A stretch of DNA of 64,000 bases from Rhizobium esperanzae (GCF_002204185.1 NZ_MXPU01000021.1:1-64000), one strand, 5' to 3'. Counted from the first letter of the stretch, positions 38,371-47,796 are shown. Translations and numbers: made by a program. The notes: a model not told the origin generated them from the sequence alone.

Positions 38371-40203
38371 TCAGCTTCTGCCGAAAAGCCGCTCGATATC
38401 GCTGAGCTTCAATTCGATATAGGTCGGCCGGCCGTGATTGCACTGGCCGGAGCCGGGTGTTACTTCCATTTCCCTCAGCAGCGCGTTCATTTCCTCCGGC
38501 CGCAGCCGCCGGCCGGAGCGAACCGATCCATGGCAGGCCATGGTCGCCGCCACATATTCGAGCTTGGCCGACAGGCCCGACGCCGTATCCCATTCGGCGA
38601 TCTCGTCGGCAAGCTGGCGGATCAGGCCATGGGCGTCGACCTCGCCGAGCATGGCCGGCGTTTCGCGCACCGCGATCGCCCCGGGACCGAAGCGCTCGAT
38701 CGCCAGACCGAGTTCGGCAAACTCTGCCGCATGCAGCATCAGCCGGTCGCAATCTTCTTCCGGAATGTCGACGATCTCTGGGATGAGCAGCACCTGCGAG
38801 GCCAGCCGCTTCGAATGCAGCGCCTTGCGCATCGCCTCGAACACCAGCCGCTCATGCGCCGCATGCTGATCGACGATGACGAGCCCGTCCTCTGTCTGGG
38901 CAACGATATAGTTGGCGTGGATCTGCGCCCGTGCCGCGCCGAGCGGATAACGCCCGACGGGTTCCGGCGCGGCCGGGCGAGGAGAGGCCAGGCCGGGAGA
39001 CACGGGGTCGGGAGAAAATTGCGGCTCGGCCCGTGCGGTCGGCATCGACAGACCGTCGAAGGATGCCTGCGGCCGTTCGGAAAAAGTCGGCGCCGGCTGG
39101 TAGGGGCGGGAAGGGGAGGTCTCTGCCGACCATGGCGCCTGTGGCCGCTGCCCATTGGGCTGGAAACCGGGGCGGAAAGCGCGCAGCATATCGCTCGCGC
39201 CGGTCGTTGCCGCCCGGCTGCCGTCGCGCGCGAGCGCCTCGCGAATGGCGCCGACGATCAGGCCGCGCACCAGGCCTGGGTCGCGGAAGCGCACGTCGGA
39301 TTTGGCCGGATGCACGTTGACGTCGACGAGGGCCGGATCGAGAGCGATCGACAGCACCGCCACCGGATAGCGCCCGGACGGGATCGTCTCGGCATAGGCG
39401 CCGCGGATCGCCGAGAGGATCAGCTTGTCCTGCACCGGTCGGCCGTTGACGAAGGCATATTGATGGGCGGAGTTGCCGCGATTGAAGGTCGGCACGCCGG
39501 CAAAGCCGGTCAGCGAAATCTCCTCGCGCACGGCGTCGAGCGCAATGGCGTTGTCGCTGAAGTCCTTGCCGAGCACCTGCGCCATGCGCGCCAGATGATC
39601 GTCGCCCGTCGCCGGAAATTCCAGCGTTGTGCGGTCCGAGCCGGACAGCACGAAACGCACGGCGGGAAAGGCGATCGCCATACGTTTGACGATCTCGGTA
39701 ATGGCGCCGGCTTCGGCCTTCTCAGTCTTCAGGAATTTGAGCCGCGCGGGCGTGGCGAAAAACAGGTCGCGGACTTCGACGATCGTGCCGGGATTGGCGG
39801 CAGCCGGCCTCAGATGCAGGACCTTGCCGCCGGCAACGGCGATCTCGTGACCGCCGGCGCTGTCGCGCTTGCGGCTTGCGATGCTGAGCCTTGCCACGGA
39901 CCCGATCGAAGGCAGCGCCTCGCCACGGAAGCCGAGCGTCCTAATATCCTCGAGCGTCTCGGAGATCTTCGAGGTGCAGTGGCGCCTGATTGCCAACTCC
40001 AGATCGGCGGCGTCCATGCCGGAGCCGTTGTCGCTGACCCGCAGCAGCGCCTTGCCGCCGCCTGCCGTGGCGATCTCGATGCGTGTCGCCCCCGCATCGA
40101 GCGCGTTTTCGATCAATTCCTTGGCAGCGCTCGCCGGCCGTTCGATGACTTCGCCGGCGGCGATCTGGTTGATGAGCGTTTCGGAGAGCTGTCTGATGGC
40201 CAT
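38371..40203 (-). CDS. mutL: DNA mismatch repair protein MutL
   Basis: The 610-residue protein has an N-terminal GHKL ATPase ([38 protein letters not shown]). A variable Pro/Ala-rich linker (about 330-420) and a C-terminal dimerisation domain follow. That domain contains the sequence [12 protein letters not shown], which fits the DQHA(x2)E(x4)E endonuclease motif. This MutL should therefore nick DNA itself, without MutH, as expected outside the gammaproteobacteria. It reads away from the PAS-receiver gene, with 182 bases between. Confidence 0.95.
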   Translation of the reverse strand: MAIRQLSETLINQIAAGEVIERPASAAKELIENALDAGATRIEIATAGGGKALLRVSDNGSGMDAADLELAIRRHCTSKISETLEDIRTLGFRGEALPSIGSVARLSIASRKRDSAGGHEIAVAGGKVLHLRPAAANPGTIVEVRDLFFATPARLKFLKTEKAEAGAITEIVKRMAIAFPAVRFVLSGSDRTTLEFPATGDDHLARMAQVLGKDFSDNAIALDAVREEISLTGFAGVPTFNRGNSAHQYAFVNGRPVQDKLILSAIRGAYAETIPSGRYPVAVLSIALDPALVDVNVHPAKSDVRFRDPGLVRGLIVGAIREALARDGSRAATTGASDMLRAFRPGFQPNGQRPQAPWSAETSPSRPYQPAPTFSERPQASFDGLSMPTARAEPQFSPDPVSPGLASPRPAAPEPVGRYPLGAARAQIHANYIVAQTEDGLVIVDQHAAHERLVFEAMRKALHSKRLASQVLLIPEIVDIPEEDCDRLMLHAAEFAELGLAIERFGPGAIAVRETPAMLGEVDAHGLIRQLADEIAEWDTASGLSAKLEYVAATMACHGSVRSGRRLRPEEMNALLREMEVTPGSGQCNHGRPTYIELKLSDIERLFGRS

Positions 40204-40385
40204 GGGCTATTTTCGGGGATTCGCGGCCTGGAGGGAAGGGCTTTCCGATCGCTTGGCGAAACTGTGATCCGCGGCTCCCGGAATTCGGGGATCGGTAGTG
40301 TTAAGCCGGTTTTAACAGAAAAATGGCATTTCTAATCAATACCCTCCGGAAGCCGCGAAATCGAACAGATGTGGGACGAAATGGA

Positions 40386-42116
40386 ATGAGTGCCGGCTTC
40401 GAAAAGGCGGACACATCATCAGACACCGACGGGACGCTCGCCGGGGCCGATCTGCAGACGGCGCTCTTCGATGCGGTGTGCGACAGCCTTTCGGCAGCTT
40501 TCATCATCTACGACAAGAACGATCATCTGATCTTCGCAAGCCGCCAGATTCTCGAATTCTTCCCCTTGCCGGCCGAGATGCTGAAGCCGGGCATCCGGCT
40601 GCGCGATTTTCTGGGCGCGATCTACGATACCGGCGTTCGCCAGCAATATGATATCAGGCAGAGCGGCCCGCTCAGCCGCGAGGACTGGCTGTCGCAGAAA
40701 ATCGCCTCGCATTGGCGCGAGCGCTTCGAATCCGTTGAGCGCCATGGCGCCGACAGCTGGGTCCGCTTCGTCAAGCGCAGGCTGCCGGGCGGTTACGGCG
40801 TCACCGTCGTCTCCGACATTTCCGAGGACAAGAAGCGCGAGGAGCAGTGGCGCTCGGACATGGAGCGGGTGCAGCTCACCGAAGACATTCTCGATAACCT
40901 GCCGTTTCCGCTTTTCGTCAAGGATCGCAACCTCACCTATGTCGCGGTGAACCTCGCCTTTTGTGAGAAATACCAGAGGAGCGCCGACGAGGTGCTCGGG
41001 CGCAAGAGCGGCGATCTCTTCTCACCCGAGATCGCCAAGCGCTTCGAAGAAAGCGATCGTCACGTGCTGGAAACCGGCGAGATGTCGATCTCCCGCCAGC
41101 GGCAGATCTCCCGCGACGGCATCGAGCGCGACATCGTCAGCCGCAAGCATCGCATCGGCAAGCCCGGCCGCTATTTCCTGGTATCGACCATGCAGGACCT
41201 GCCGCGCGACGGCGCCGATCTCGAGGAGTTCGACCGCGCCTCGGCGATCACCGCCTCCGCCAACCAGAGTTATCGCCGCGCCTATGTGCCGGTGCCGAGC
41301 GCGGTGGAGCGCCGCGAGCCGGCGGCGATGGAAGCGATCGTTCCGGAGAATTTCTCCGGCCGCAAGATTCTCGTCGTCACCGCCGACATCGCCGCCGAGA
41401 CCGCCGCTCTGCGGACGCTGACGAAATACGGTTTTGAATCCTGCTCGGTGCGCGGCGAGGATGAAGAGGAGCGGTTCCTGGAAATCGCCACCTCCTCCGG
41501 CATTTCGCTCGATCTCTTGATCATCGACAATCAGATGGGCATGCGCTGCCTCGAGCTTGCCGAGCAATACGGAATTCCGGCGCTCGTCATGGACGGCTTC
41601 CAGATCGCCAACGAGCTCACCTTCCAGATCGCCCGCCATTTCAATCGCAACAGCCGCAACAACGGCGGCGGGGCGGACGCGGATTGGGAAATCAGCACTT
41701 CCGACGATACTGCCGGCCTGCAGGTTCTCGTCGCCGAAGACAACGATATCAATCAGATCGTGTTTTCACAGATCCTCGAGGGCCTCGGCTATCGTCATAT
41801 GATCGCTGCGACCGGAGACGAGGTCGTGCGCCTCTGGGCCCAACACCGGCCCGGCGTGGTGTTGATGGACATTTCGCTGCCGGGCTTCAACGGCTTCGAG
41901 GCGGCGCGCCTGATTCGACAGATGGAGGAAGCCGGCGGCGCAGCCCGCACGCCGATCATCGGCGTGCTGACCCAGGCCTTCGAGCGCGATCGCGCCGAAT
42001 GCGCCAAATCGGGCATGGACGACGTGATCATGAAGCCCGTCAGTCCCGACATGCTGGAGACGATATTTCAGAAATACCTGACGGAAGGGGCTTCGCCGGT
42101 TCGAGCGAGCGGATGA
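40386..42116 (+). CDS. PAS-PAS-receiver protein without kinase or output domain
   Basis: The 576-residue protein has two PAS domains: about residues 27-150 with SAAFIIYDKNDHLIFASRQILEFF, and about 165-275 with LPFPLFVKDRNLTYVAVN. A degenerate receiver follows at about 320-425, starting ILVVTADIAAE with LLIIDNQMG but without the invariant Lys. A full receiver is at about 442-565: acidic pair in VAEDNDINQIV, phospho-acceptor Asp495 in LMDISLPG, Lys in IMKPVSP. There is no histidine kinase, HTH or cyclase domain. It probably takes phosphate from a separate kinase. ATG 40386 is preferred over 40323 since an upstream GGGACGAAATGGA site is near it. A GGDEF-EAL gene follows 147 bases downstream. Confidence 0.82.
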   Translation: MSAGFEKADTSSDTDGTLAGADLQTALFDAVCDSLSAAFIIYDKNDHLIFASRQILEFFPLPAEMLKPGIRLRDFLGAIYDTGVRQQYDIRQSGPLSREDWLSQKIASHWRERFESVERHGADSWVRFVKRRLPGGYGVTVVSDISEDKKREEQWRSDMERVQLTEDILDNLPFPLFVKDRNLTYVAVNLAFCEKYQRSADEVLGRKSGDLFSPEIAKRFEESDRHVLETGEMSISRQRQISRDGIERDIVSRKHRIGKPGRYFLVSTMQDLPRDGADLEEFDRASAITASANQSYRRAYVPVPSAVERREPAAMEAIVPENFSGRKILVVTADIAAETAALRTLTKYGFESCSVRGEDEEERFLEIATSSGISLDLLIIDNQMGMRCLELAEQYGIPALVMDGFQIANELTFQIARHFNRNSRNNGGGADADWEISTSDDTAGLQVLVAEDNDINQIVFSQILEGLGYRHMIAATGDEVVRLWAQHRPGVVLMDISLPGFNGFEAARLIRQMEEAGGAARTPIIGVLTQAFERDRAECAKSGMDDVIMKPVSPDMLETIFQKYLTEGASPVRASG

Positions 42117-42263
42117 GACGGAAGTCCGGTCGCCATCCTCCCGTATACCGCAGCCTCCCCAAATCTGGGGTAGATCAGACCGTCAAGGCGGCTGATTTAC
42201 TAGCGAATTGTTAAGAAATGCCGGTCATTCTCTCCTCGGCTGCGGAGGGAAGCTCGGGTTTGG

Positions 42264-43628
42264 ATGATGAAATCGGCGGAAACAGCTTCCTTGACCGTGA
42301 GTCACAATGAGCTTCAGGCGATGGCTTATACCGATCCGCTGACCGGGTTGGGAAACCGCAATCGCATGCGCGACAAGGTGCTGCAGATCTCTGCCGAGCG
42401 CGCCAGCGATCCCGCTCCCTTCACCATCGGCATCGCCAATCTCGACAGCTTCAAGCCGATCAACGATCTTTTTGGCTCCTCGGCCGGCGATGAGATCCTT
42501 TGCCAGGTCGCCCATCGGCTCAGGGCCTGCATTCCGGACGGGGCGCTGGTCACCCGTCACGATGGTGACGAATTCGCCTTCGTGCTGCCGTTGATCTTCG
42601 AGCGGGCGAGCGCCGAAAAATTCGGCCAGATGATCCGCGAGGTGCTGTCGGCGCCTTATGACCTCGGCGACCGCAATGTCCGTCTCTCCGCCTCCTTCGG
42701 CTTCGCCATCTACCCGTTCGCCGGAGAGGACTGCGAAGAACTGTTGAAGAGCGCCGAAACCGCCCTCTATCGTTCCAAGCGCCGCGGCCGCGGCCAGATC
42801 ACCGTCTATTCGCGTGAAATCGCCCAGGAGATGAAGCGCGCGACACAGCTGGAGCAGGCGCTCAGAAATGCGATCATCTCCGACGCGATCGACGTTCATT
42901 TCCAGCCGATCGTCTCGCTCGGCAACAATCAGGTCGTCGGCTTCGAGGCGCTCGCCCGCTGGAACGATCCCGATCTCGGTTTCGTGTCCCCCGGCGTCTT
43001 CGTGCCGCTCGCCGAAGAGCGCGGTTTCATCGACGCCCTGTCGGAGGCCCTGCTTCGCAAGGCTGCTGAAGCAGCCTTATCCTGGCCGCGTGAACTCTTC
43101 CTGTCGTTCAACCTCTCTTCGGCGCAGCTGATGGATCCCGGCACAAGCGGCAGCATCCTGTCGATCCTCGGCCGCGTCGGCTTCGACCCGCATCGCCTGG
43201 AACTGGAAATCACCGAGACGGCGGTGATGGGTTCGGCCGATACCGCACATCGCATCATCGCCGATCTGCGCGCCGCCGGCGTTCGCATCTCCCTCGACGA
43301 TTTCGGCACGGGCCAGTCGAGCCTCGGGCGTCTGCGCGACTTCATCTTCGACAAGATCAAGATCGACCGCGCCTTCGTCTCGCGCATCAATTCCGACCGC
43401 GCCTCCGAACACATCATCAAGGCGATCCTTTCCATGTGCGAAGGCTTGGAGCTGGAAGTCGTGGCCGAAGGTATCGAGGATTATGCCGAGGCGGTAAAGC
43501 TGCGCACACTCGGCTGCGGCATGGGCCAAGGCTACCATTTCGGCCGCCCGGCCGATGGCATCGCCACGCTGCGCTTCCTGCACGAGAACTATTACGATAT
43601 GGCGCCCGCCGAGCGCGTCAGCGCATAA
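42264..43628 (+). CDS. GGDEF-EAL protein with degenerate GGDEF, probable c-di-GMP phosphodiesterase
   Basis: The 454-residue cytosolic protein has a GGDEF domain (residues 18-185) and an EAL domain (about 195-440). The GGDEF active loop reads DGDEF (residues 100-104), and the DxD before FK reads NLD (59-61). No RxxD inhibitory site is visible. The EAL domain keeps FEALARW (228-230), LEITETAVM, LDDFGTGQSSLGRL, DKIKIDRAFV, EVVAEGIED and QGYHFGRP, so hydrolysis of c-di-GMP is likely. It has no sensor domain of its own. The PAS-receiver protein upstream is a plausible partner. Confidence 0.88.
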   Translation: MMKSAETASLTVSHNELQAMAYTDPLTGLGNRNRMRDKVLQISAERASDPAPFTIGIANLDSFKPINDLFGSSAGDEILCQVAHRLRACIPDGALVTRHDGDEFAFVLPLIFERASAEKFGQMIREVLSAPYDLGDRNVRLSASFGFAIYPFAGEDCEELLKSAETALYRSKRRGRGQITVYSREIAQEMKRATQLEQALRNAIISDAIDVHFQPIVSLGNNQVVGFEALARWNDPDLGFVSPGVFVPLAEERGFIDALSEALLRKAAEAALSWPRELFLSFNLSSAQLMDPGTSGSILSILGRVGFDPHRLELEITETAVMGSADTAHRIIADLRAAGVRISLDDFGTGQSSLGRLRDFIFDKIKIDRAFVSRINSDRASEHIIKAILSMCEGLELEVVAEGIEDYAEAVKLRTLGCGMGQGYHFGRPADGIATLRFLHENYYDMAPAERVSA

Positions 43629-43639
43629 GCTATCCCACC

Positions 43640-43673
43640 AAAAGTGCGCAGCGGTTTTGCGTCCGGGATTGCG
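43640..43673 (+). repeat. Rhizobial intergenic motif (second copy)
   Basis: AAAAGTGCGCAGCGGTTTTGCGTCCGGGATTGCG resembles 2120-2153 (GCGGTTTTCCGTCC...ATTGCG). It starts 12 bases after the GGDEF-EAL stop. Confidence 0.5.
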
Positions 43674-43694
43674 TCAAGCGATCACCAAACAGCA

Positions 43695-43716
43695 ATGGCG
43701 CCCCTAGGAGCGCCAT
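43695..43716. terminator. Hairpin between convergent genes
   Basis: ATGGCGC / GCGCCAT 7-bp stem with an eight-base loop lies between the GGDEF-EAL and PRC-barrel genes. There is no strong T-run on either strand. Confidence 0.4.
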
Positions 43717-43745
43717 CACCTACGCTATACTACCGCGCGCGCGGT

Positions 43746-44351
43746 TTACTTAGGCGTGGTCGAACCGGTTGCCGTCGTATCGGTGCCGGTTGCGGCCGGG
43801 GCCTTCTCTGCAGCCTGCATTGCCAGCGTCTTGAACTCGGGCGCAGCCTTCAGCGATTCAGCGGTCTCGCTGGTTGTCAGCTTGAGACTGCCATCCTGGG
43901 TATTCTGGGCGATGGCGATTTTCTCCATCGGAACGGCGACATCCTTTTCGCCGATGCCGAGGAAGCCGCCGACGCCGACGATCGCAGCAACGATGCCGCC
44001 ATCCTTTTTCATGATCAGGTCGTTGATGCTACCAATGCTTTCATTGTTGGCGTTGTAGACCGACTGACCGATATAGGTGTTGGCGCTGACCTGGTCCGGA
44101 GCCTGTTCCGTCAGATAGGTACCTTGGGCTACATCCGTGCTCGGTTTTGTAACCGGAGCCTGTGCAGCGTCCCCTGCGGGCTTGGTGACATCAGGGGTGA
44201 CCGGCTTGGGGGCAGCCGGATCGGCCGGCGCTGCCTGATTGGTCGCGGCGGGATCGGCAGGCTGCGGCGCCGTCTGCGAGAATGCCGCCGGTGCGAAAGC
44301 CGTGGCAAACAGCGCGCCAGCGGCAACGGTCGTCAAAAGTTTGCGTGTCAT
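43746..44351 (-). CDS. Exported PRC-barrel protein, 201 aa
   Basis: A signal peptide (residues 1-25, ending FSQ) precedes an Ala/Pro/Asp-rich linker (27-75). A PRC-barrel-like domain follows (about 88-165) with IGQSVYNANNESIGSINDLIM and GEKDVAVPMEKIAI. The C-terminal tail is low-complexity Thr/Gly/Ala. In rhizobia such proteins are often part of the general stress response; a weak GGAAC-N16-CATT element upstream would fit. The function is not known. Confidence 0.8.
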   Translation of the reverse strand: MTRKLLTTVAAGALFATAFAPAAFSQTAPQPADPAATNQAAPADPAAPKPVTPDVTKPAGDAAQAPVTKPSTDVAQGTYLTEQAPDQVSANTYIGQSVYNANNESIGSINDLIMKKDGGIVAAIVGVGGFLGIGEKDVAVPMEKIAIAQNTQDGSLKLTTSETAESLKAAPEFKTLAMQAAEKAPAATGTDTTATGSTTPK

Positions 44352-44428
44352 TTCGAACCTACTTTCATTTCCCTAGAGTGATCGCTGACTCGGCAATGCA
44401 TCATCCTTGCCTCGCCGGTTCGAAGGGA

Positions 44429-44453
44429 AAATGAGCGGTGCGCCGATTGGTTC
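44429..44453 (-). promoter_or_regulatory. Possible EcfG-type promoter of the PRC-barrel gene
   Basis: On the minus strand: GGAAC (44453-44449), 16 bases, CATT (44432-44429). The known general-stress (EcfG) consensus is about GGAAC-N16/17-CGTT, so the -10 part fits only partly. Confidence 0.3.
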
Positions 44454-44521
44454 CGGTTGAAAACACGGAAAATTTCTCGATTATCACGGAACTTTTATTG
44501 GCGAACGGCCCGAAACGAAAA

Positions 44522-44544
44522 AAGGCGCCACTCGGGAGCGCCTT
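44522..44544 (-). terminator. Rho-independent terminator of the sugar-acid operon
   Basis: AAGGCGC / GCGCCTT stem with a nine-base loop, followed on the minus strand by TTTTTCG. It lies 27 bases after the stop of the SMP-30 gene. Confidence 0.85.
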
Positions 44545-44570
44545 GAATGGTGGCTGACCGGATACGGCAG

Positions 44571-45458
44571 TCAGAGCACATAGACGGGATCGAACAGGCC
44601 CTTGACCTCGATGCCGAGTTCCAGAAGCGCGCCGGCGCTCGGCTGAGCCGAACGGGCATCCTCGTCAAGCCCTTCCCAGGCCGTCGTCACCGCCAGCCGG
44701 TCGGCATTGGCGCCGATGAAGGCCGGGCAGGAGGGCTGGACGGCGGGAACCTTGTAGCGCGAGATACGCAAGCCATCGGGATTGTAGCGATCGACGACGC
44801 CGGCGCCCCAGCGGGCATTCCAGATATAGCCGTCGGCATCGACCACCGAACCGTCGATGCCGCCGGGCTCGTTCATGCTGTCGACGAGCACGATCGGCTC
44901 GCCCGAGGGCAGGCCGGTCTGCGGATCGACCATGACGCGCATCAGCCGGTTGATGCGGGAATCCGTGTAGTAGCCGACCGTGCCGTCCGGGGAAAAGCAG
45001 ATTGAATTCGGGATGCTGATGCCGCTGAAGATCTTTGTCACCTTGCCGCCGGCAACATGATAGATGGCGCCGGCCTGATTCTCCGCCCGCTTGCTCATCG
45101 TGCCGATCCAGAGTGAGCCCGACGGATGGGTGCGACCGTCGTTCGAGCGGTTCTCCGGTCTGTCGTTTTCGAGCGCCGCATAGAAGGTGAGGTTGCCGCT
45201 GGCCAAGTCGCGCACGAAAAGCCCTTCTTCGGTCGCGATCAGCTGCCGTCCGGCGTCGATGCGGGCCAGCACGCTTGCCATGACCGGCAGCGAATGGACC
45301 TTTTTGGCGCGCGTCGAAAGATTGAGCTCGTGCAGCTCCTTGCCGAGGATGTTGAACCACCAGACGGTATCGCTGTCCGGATCATAAGTCGGACCTTCGC
45401 CGAGAACGGAATTGGTGTTGCAAAGGGTCTTCCCTTCGAACTCGTAAATGTCGGTCAT
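44571..45458 (-). CDS. SMP-30/gluconolactonase family lactonase
   Basis: The 295-residue beta-propeller has metal-site residues in SVLGEGPTYD (Glu), ISIPNSICFSPDG (Asn) and GGIDGSVVDADG (Asp). The family hydrolyses sugar lactones to aldonic acids. In this operon the likely substrate is the lactone made by the SDR dehydrogenase (47023-47793). The stop of the KDPGal aldolase gene lies five bases before its start, so it is the last gene of the operon. ATG 45458 is chosen since it gives the family N-terminus TDIYEFEGK. Confidence 0.88.
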   Translation of the reverse strand: MTDIYEFEGKTLCNTNSVLGEGPTYDPDSDTVWWFNILGKELHELNLSTRAKKVHSLPVMASVLARIDAGRQLIATEEGLFVRDLASGNLTFYAALENDRPENRSNDGRTHPSGSLWIGTMSKRAENQAGAIYHVAGGKVTKIFSGISIPNSICFSPDGTVGYYTDSRINRLMRVMVDPQTGLPSGEPIVLVDSMNEPGGIDGSVVDADGYIWNARWGAGVVDRYNPDGLRISRYKVPAVQPSCPAFIGANADRLAVTTAWEGLDEDARSAQPSAGALLELGIEVKGLFDPVYVL

Positions 45459-45462
45459 ACGT

Positions 45463-46095
45463 TCACGCTCCCATGGCTGCATCATAGGCGTAAATGGTCG
45501 CCTTGGCGCGCTCGGCAACCTCTGCCTCGGTCATTCCGGGCTTGTAGAGGCTGGTGCCGAGGCCGAAGGCTGAGATGCCGGCCTTGGTGTAATCGGCGAA
45601 GTTCTTGTCCGACACGCCGCCGACGGCGGCAATCGTCAGTTCCGGCGGCAGGATCGCCCGGATCGCCGTGATGCCGGAGGGGCCAAGAACGCTCGCCGGG
45701 AAGAATTTGAGACCGGTGGCGCCGGCCCGCGCTGCGGCGAGCGCCTCGGTCGGCGTAAAGACGCCGGGCATCGTCACCATACCATGTTCGCGCGCCCGGA
45801 TGATCACCTCCGGTTCGACATTCGGGGTCACCAGCAGCTTGCCGCCGGCCGCATTCAGGCTATCGACAGCCTCCACCGTCAGCACCGTGCCGGCGCCGAT
45901 CAGCACCTCGGCCGGCGCCATCTTCGCAGCAATCTCGATGGATTTGAACGGCTCCGGCGAATTGAGTGGGATCTCGATCGCCGTCAGGCCGTTTTCGATC
46001 AAGGCGCCGACGACGCTCTCGGTCTCGTCGGGCCGGATGCCGCGCAGGATGGCGATCAGCGGGCGCTTCATGTCGGGGAAGGGGATACGGTTCAT
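45463..46095 (-). CDS. dgoA: 2-dehydro-3-deoxy-6-phosphogalactonate aldolase
   Basis: The 210-residue class I aldolase of the KDPG/KDPGal family has AILRGIRPDETESV, the active region GAGTVLTVE and the Schiff-base Lys in GLKFFPASVLGPSG. It cleaves KDPGal to pyruvate and glyceraldehyde 3-phosphate. The dgoK kinase gene directly upstream supports the galactonate rather than gluconate version. It lies 13 bases after dgoK. Confidence 0.9.
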   Translation of the reverse strand: MNRIPFPDMKRPLIAILRGIRPDETESVVGALIENGLTAIEIPLNSPEPFKSIEIAAKMAPAEVLIGAGTVLTVEAVDSLNAAGGKLLVTPNVEPEVIIRAREHGMVTMPGVFTPTEALAAARAGATGLKFFPASVLGPSGITAIRAILPPELTIAAVGGVSDKNFADYTKAGISAFGLGTSLYKPGMTEAEVAERAKATIYAYDAAMGA

Positions 46096-46108
46096 CGTGT
46101 CAGCTTTC

Positions 46109-47023
46109 TCAATTCGGCCAGATGGCTTCGGCGGCTGCCGATAGGCCGCGGCGCACGGCCGCGTCGGCGTCGATGGCGGTGAAGGCAAGGGAGAGGGTGT
46201 TGAAAGCCTGCTCGTAGAGCGCCTGCAGGCGTCCGGAGGCGACGAGGGTGATGCCTGAGTTGGCGGCATCCTGCAGCGCGCCGGCAATTTCGAGGCCGAT
46301 CAGTGTGCCGGAAAGCCGGGCCTGCGCTGATGCGGCGGAGATCCCGTGCAGCAGCTGGCCCGAACGGGCGGTAAACAGCAGATTGGAGGCAAGGGCCGGA
46401 TGCGCAAAGGCCGCCGATACCGCCGCCTCGAAGGCAGCCGTATCCGCCGGCTGTTGTTCGGCACCCGACACGGCATGCGACAGGATCGTGCTTTTACTGA
46501 TCGCGTCGAAAAGTTCGCCGGTCATGAAGGTCGAAAAGCCGGTGACCTTGCCGTCCACGACATGCACCCATTTCGAATGCGTGCCGGGCATGCAGACTGC
46601 CTGCGCCGCGGAATTCGTGCGGCCGAGCGCGCCGAGAAGCTGGGTTTCCTCGCCGCGCATGACATCGGGCCTCGCCACATCCCGCTGGGCAAGGCCCGGC
46701 AGGATGCGGATGTCACGGCTTTCACCCGGCACGCGGACCGCCGCAGTGAGGATCGAGGCGAGCGGCGCGGGCACGTCGATATAACCGGCCTCGACCCAGC
46801 CCTGCCTTGCGCCGGCCATGCCGCAGACGATGACAGGCAGGCCTTCCGGCGCTTCGACAGCTGTAAGATGGCCCGACAGCACGGCGGAAAAGCCGGTCCT
46901 TGCCGCGCTGGTCATGCCTTCGCCGCTGCGACGTTCGGCAAGGATGCTGCCGTCCCTGCCGATCAGCCAGAGCCGGAAACTGCTGGTGCCCCAGTCCACC
47001 GCGACATAAGCGGGATTAGCCAT
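46109..47023 (-). CDS. dgoK: 2-dehydro-3-deoxygalactonokinase
   Basis: The 304-residue DgoK family kinase starts ANPAYVAVDWGTSSFRLWL (actin-like phosphate-1 loop) and contains MRGEETQLLGALG and VCMPGTHSKWVHV. It phosphorylates 2-keto-3-deoxygalactonate for the aldolase. Its ATG overlaps the stop of the SDR gene by one base (TAATG), so the two are coupled. Confidence 0.9.
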   Translation of the reverse strand: MANPAYVAVDWGTSSFRLWLIGRDGSILAERRSGEGMTSAARTGFSAVLSGHLTAVEAPEGLPVIVCGMAGARQGWVEAGYIDVPAPLASILTAAVRVPGESRDIRILPGLAQRDVARPDVMRGEETQLLGALGRTNSAAQAVCMPGTHSKWVHVVDGKVTGFSTFMTGELFDAISKSTILSHAVSGAEQQPADTAAFEAAVSAAFAHPALASNLLFTARSGQLLHGISAASAQARLSGTLIGLEIAGALQDAANSGITLVASGRLQALYEQAFNTLSLAFTAIDADAAVRRGLSAAAEAIWPN

Positions 47024-47793
47024 TACAAAACGCCTCCATCGACGATCAGGGACTGGGCGGTCATCGCCGCCGCGCAGTCGGATGCAAGAAACAGACAGGG
47101 ACCGACGATCGCATCGGCCTTGAGCGCGACTTTCAGGCATTGCTGCTCGACCGAGCGCGCGATGCTTTCCTCGGTGAGCCAGAGCTGCATCTGCCGTTCG
47201 GTCACCACCATGCCGGGCAGGATGCAGTTGACCCTGATATTCTCCGGCCCGAGCCGGCCCGCCATGCTCTTCGTCAGTCCGACGACCGCCGCCTTCGCTG
47301 CCGCATAGGCGGGAAATCCGCCCATGTTCAGCTTGAAGGCGATCGACGACATATTGACGATCGCGCCGCCGCCAGCCGACCGCATCGACGGCGCCACCGC
47401 CTGCGAGGTGAAGAACACGTGCCGCAGATTGACCGCCTGATTGTTATCCCAATAGGCCTCGGTCACATCATCAAATTCATGGCGGTCGTCCCAGGCGGCG
47501 TTGTTGACAAGCACGCGGATCGGCCCGGATGTCTGAACGACGGCATCGACCGTGCGCCGGATCGCCTCGATGTCGCGCAGATCGGCATGATAGAAGAGCA
47601 CCGGATGCGCCGTTTCCCGCGACAGTCTTTCCGCGAGTTCCCTGCCGGCCGTCTCGGCAATGTCGATGAAGGAGACCTTGGCGCCCTGGCGTGCGAAACC
47701 TTCGACGATCGCCGCGCCGATGCCGGATCCGCCGCCGGTCACGAGCACGGCGCGATCCTTGAACTCGGGAAATTGTGCTGCCACTGCGCTCAC
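47023..47793 (-). CDS. SDR-family dehydrogenase, probable galactose/arabinose 1-dehydrogenase
   Basis: The Rossmann signature VTGGGSGIGAAI is NAD(P)-binding. NNAAW and NMSSIAF hold the catalytic Ser, and the YAAAK motif the Tyr/Lys. The likely reaction is oxidation of a sugar to its lactone, inferred from the operon with lactonase, KDGal kinase and KDPGal aldolase. Start: an ATG at 47820 is in frame, but it lies inside a palindrome and lacks a ribosome site. A strong GGAGGAG (47797-47803) sits inside that frame, just before GTG 47793, so GTG 47793 is preferred (256 residues). GTG 47784 is an alternative. Confidence 0.85.
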   Translation of the reverse strand: MSAVAAQFPEFKDRAVLVTGGGSGIGAAIVEGFARQGAKVSFIDIAETAGRELAERLSRETAHPVLFYHADLRDIEAIRRTVDAVVQTSGPIRVLVNNAAWDDRHEFDDVTEAYWDNNQAVNLRHVFFTSQAVAPSMRSAGGGAIVNMSSIAFKLNMGGFPAYAAAKAAVVGLTKSMAGRLGPENIRVNCILPGMVVTERQMQLWLTEESIARSVEQQCLKVALKADAIVGPCLFLASDCAAAMTAQSLIVDGGVL

Positions 47794-47796
47794 CGT

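Noticed and set aside
38359-40335. Open frame of 658 codons opposite mutL
   Set aside because: Shadow frame; mutL motifs are clear on the minus strand.
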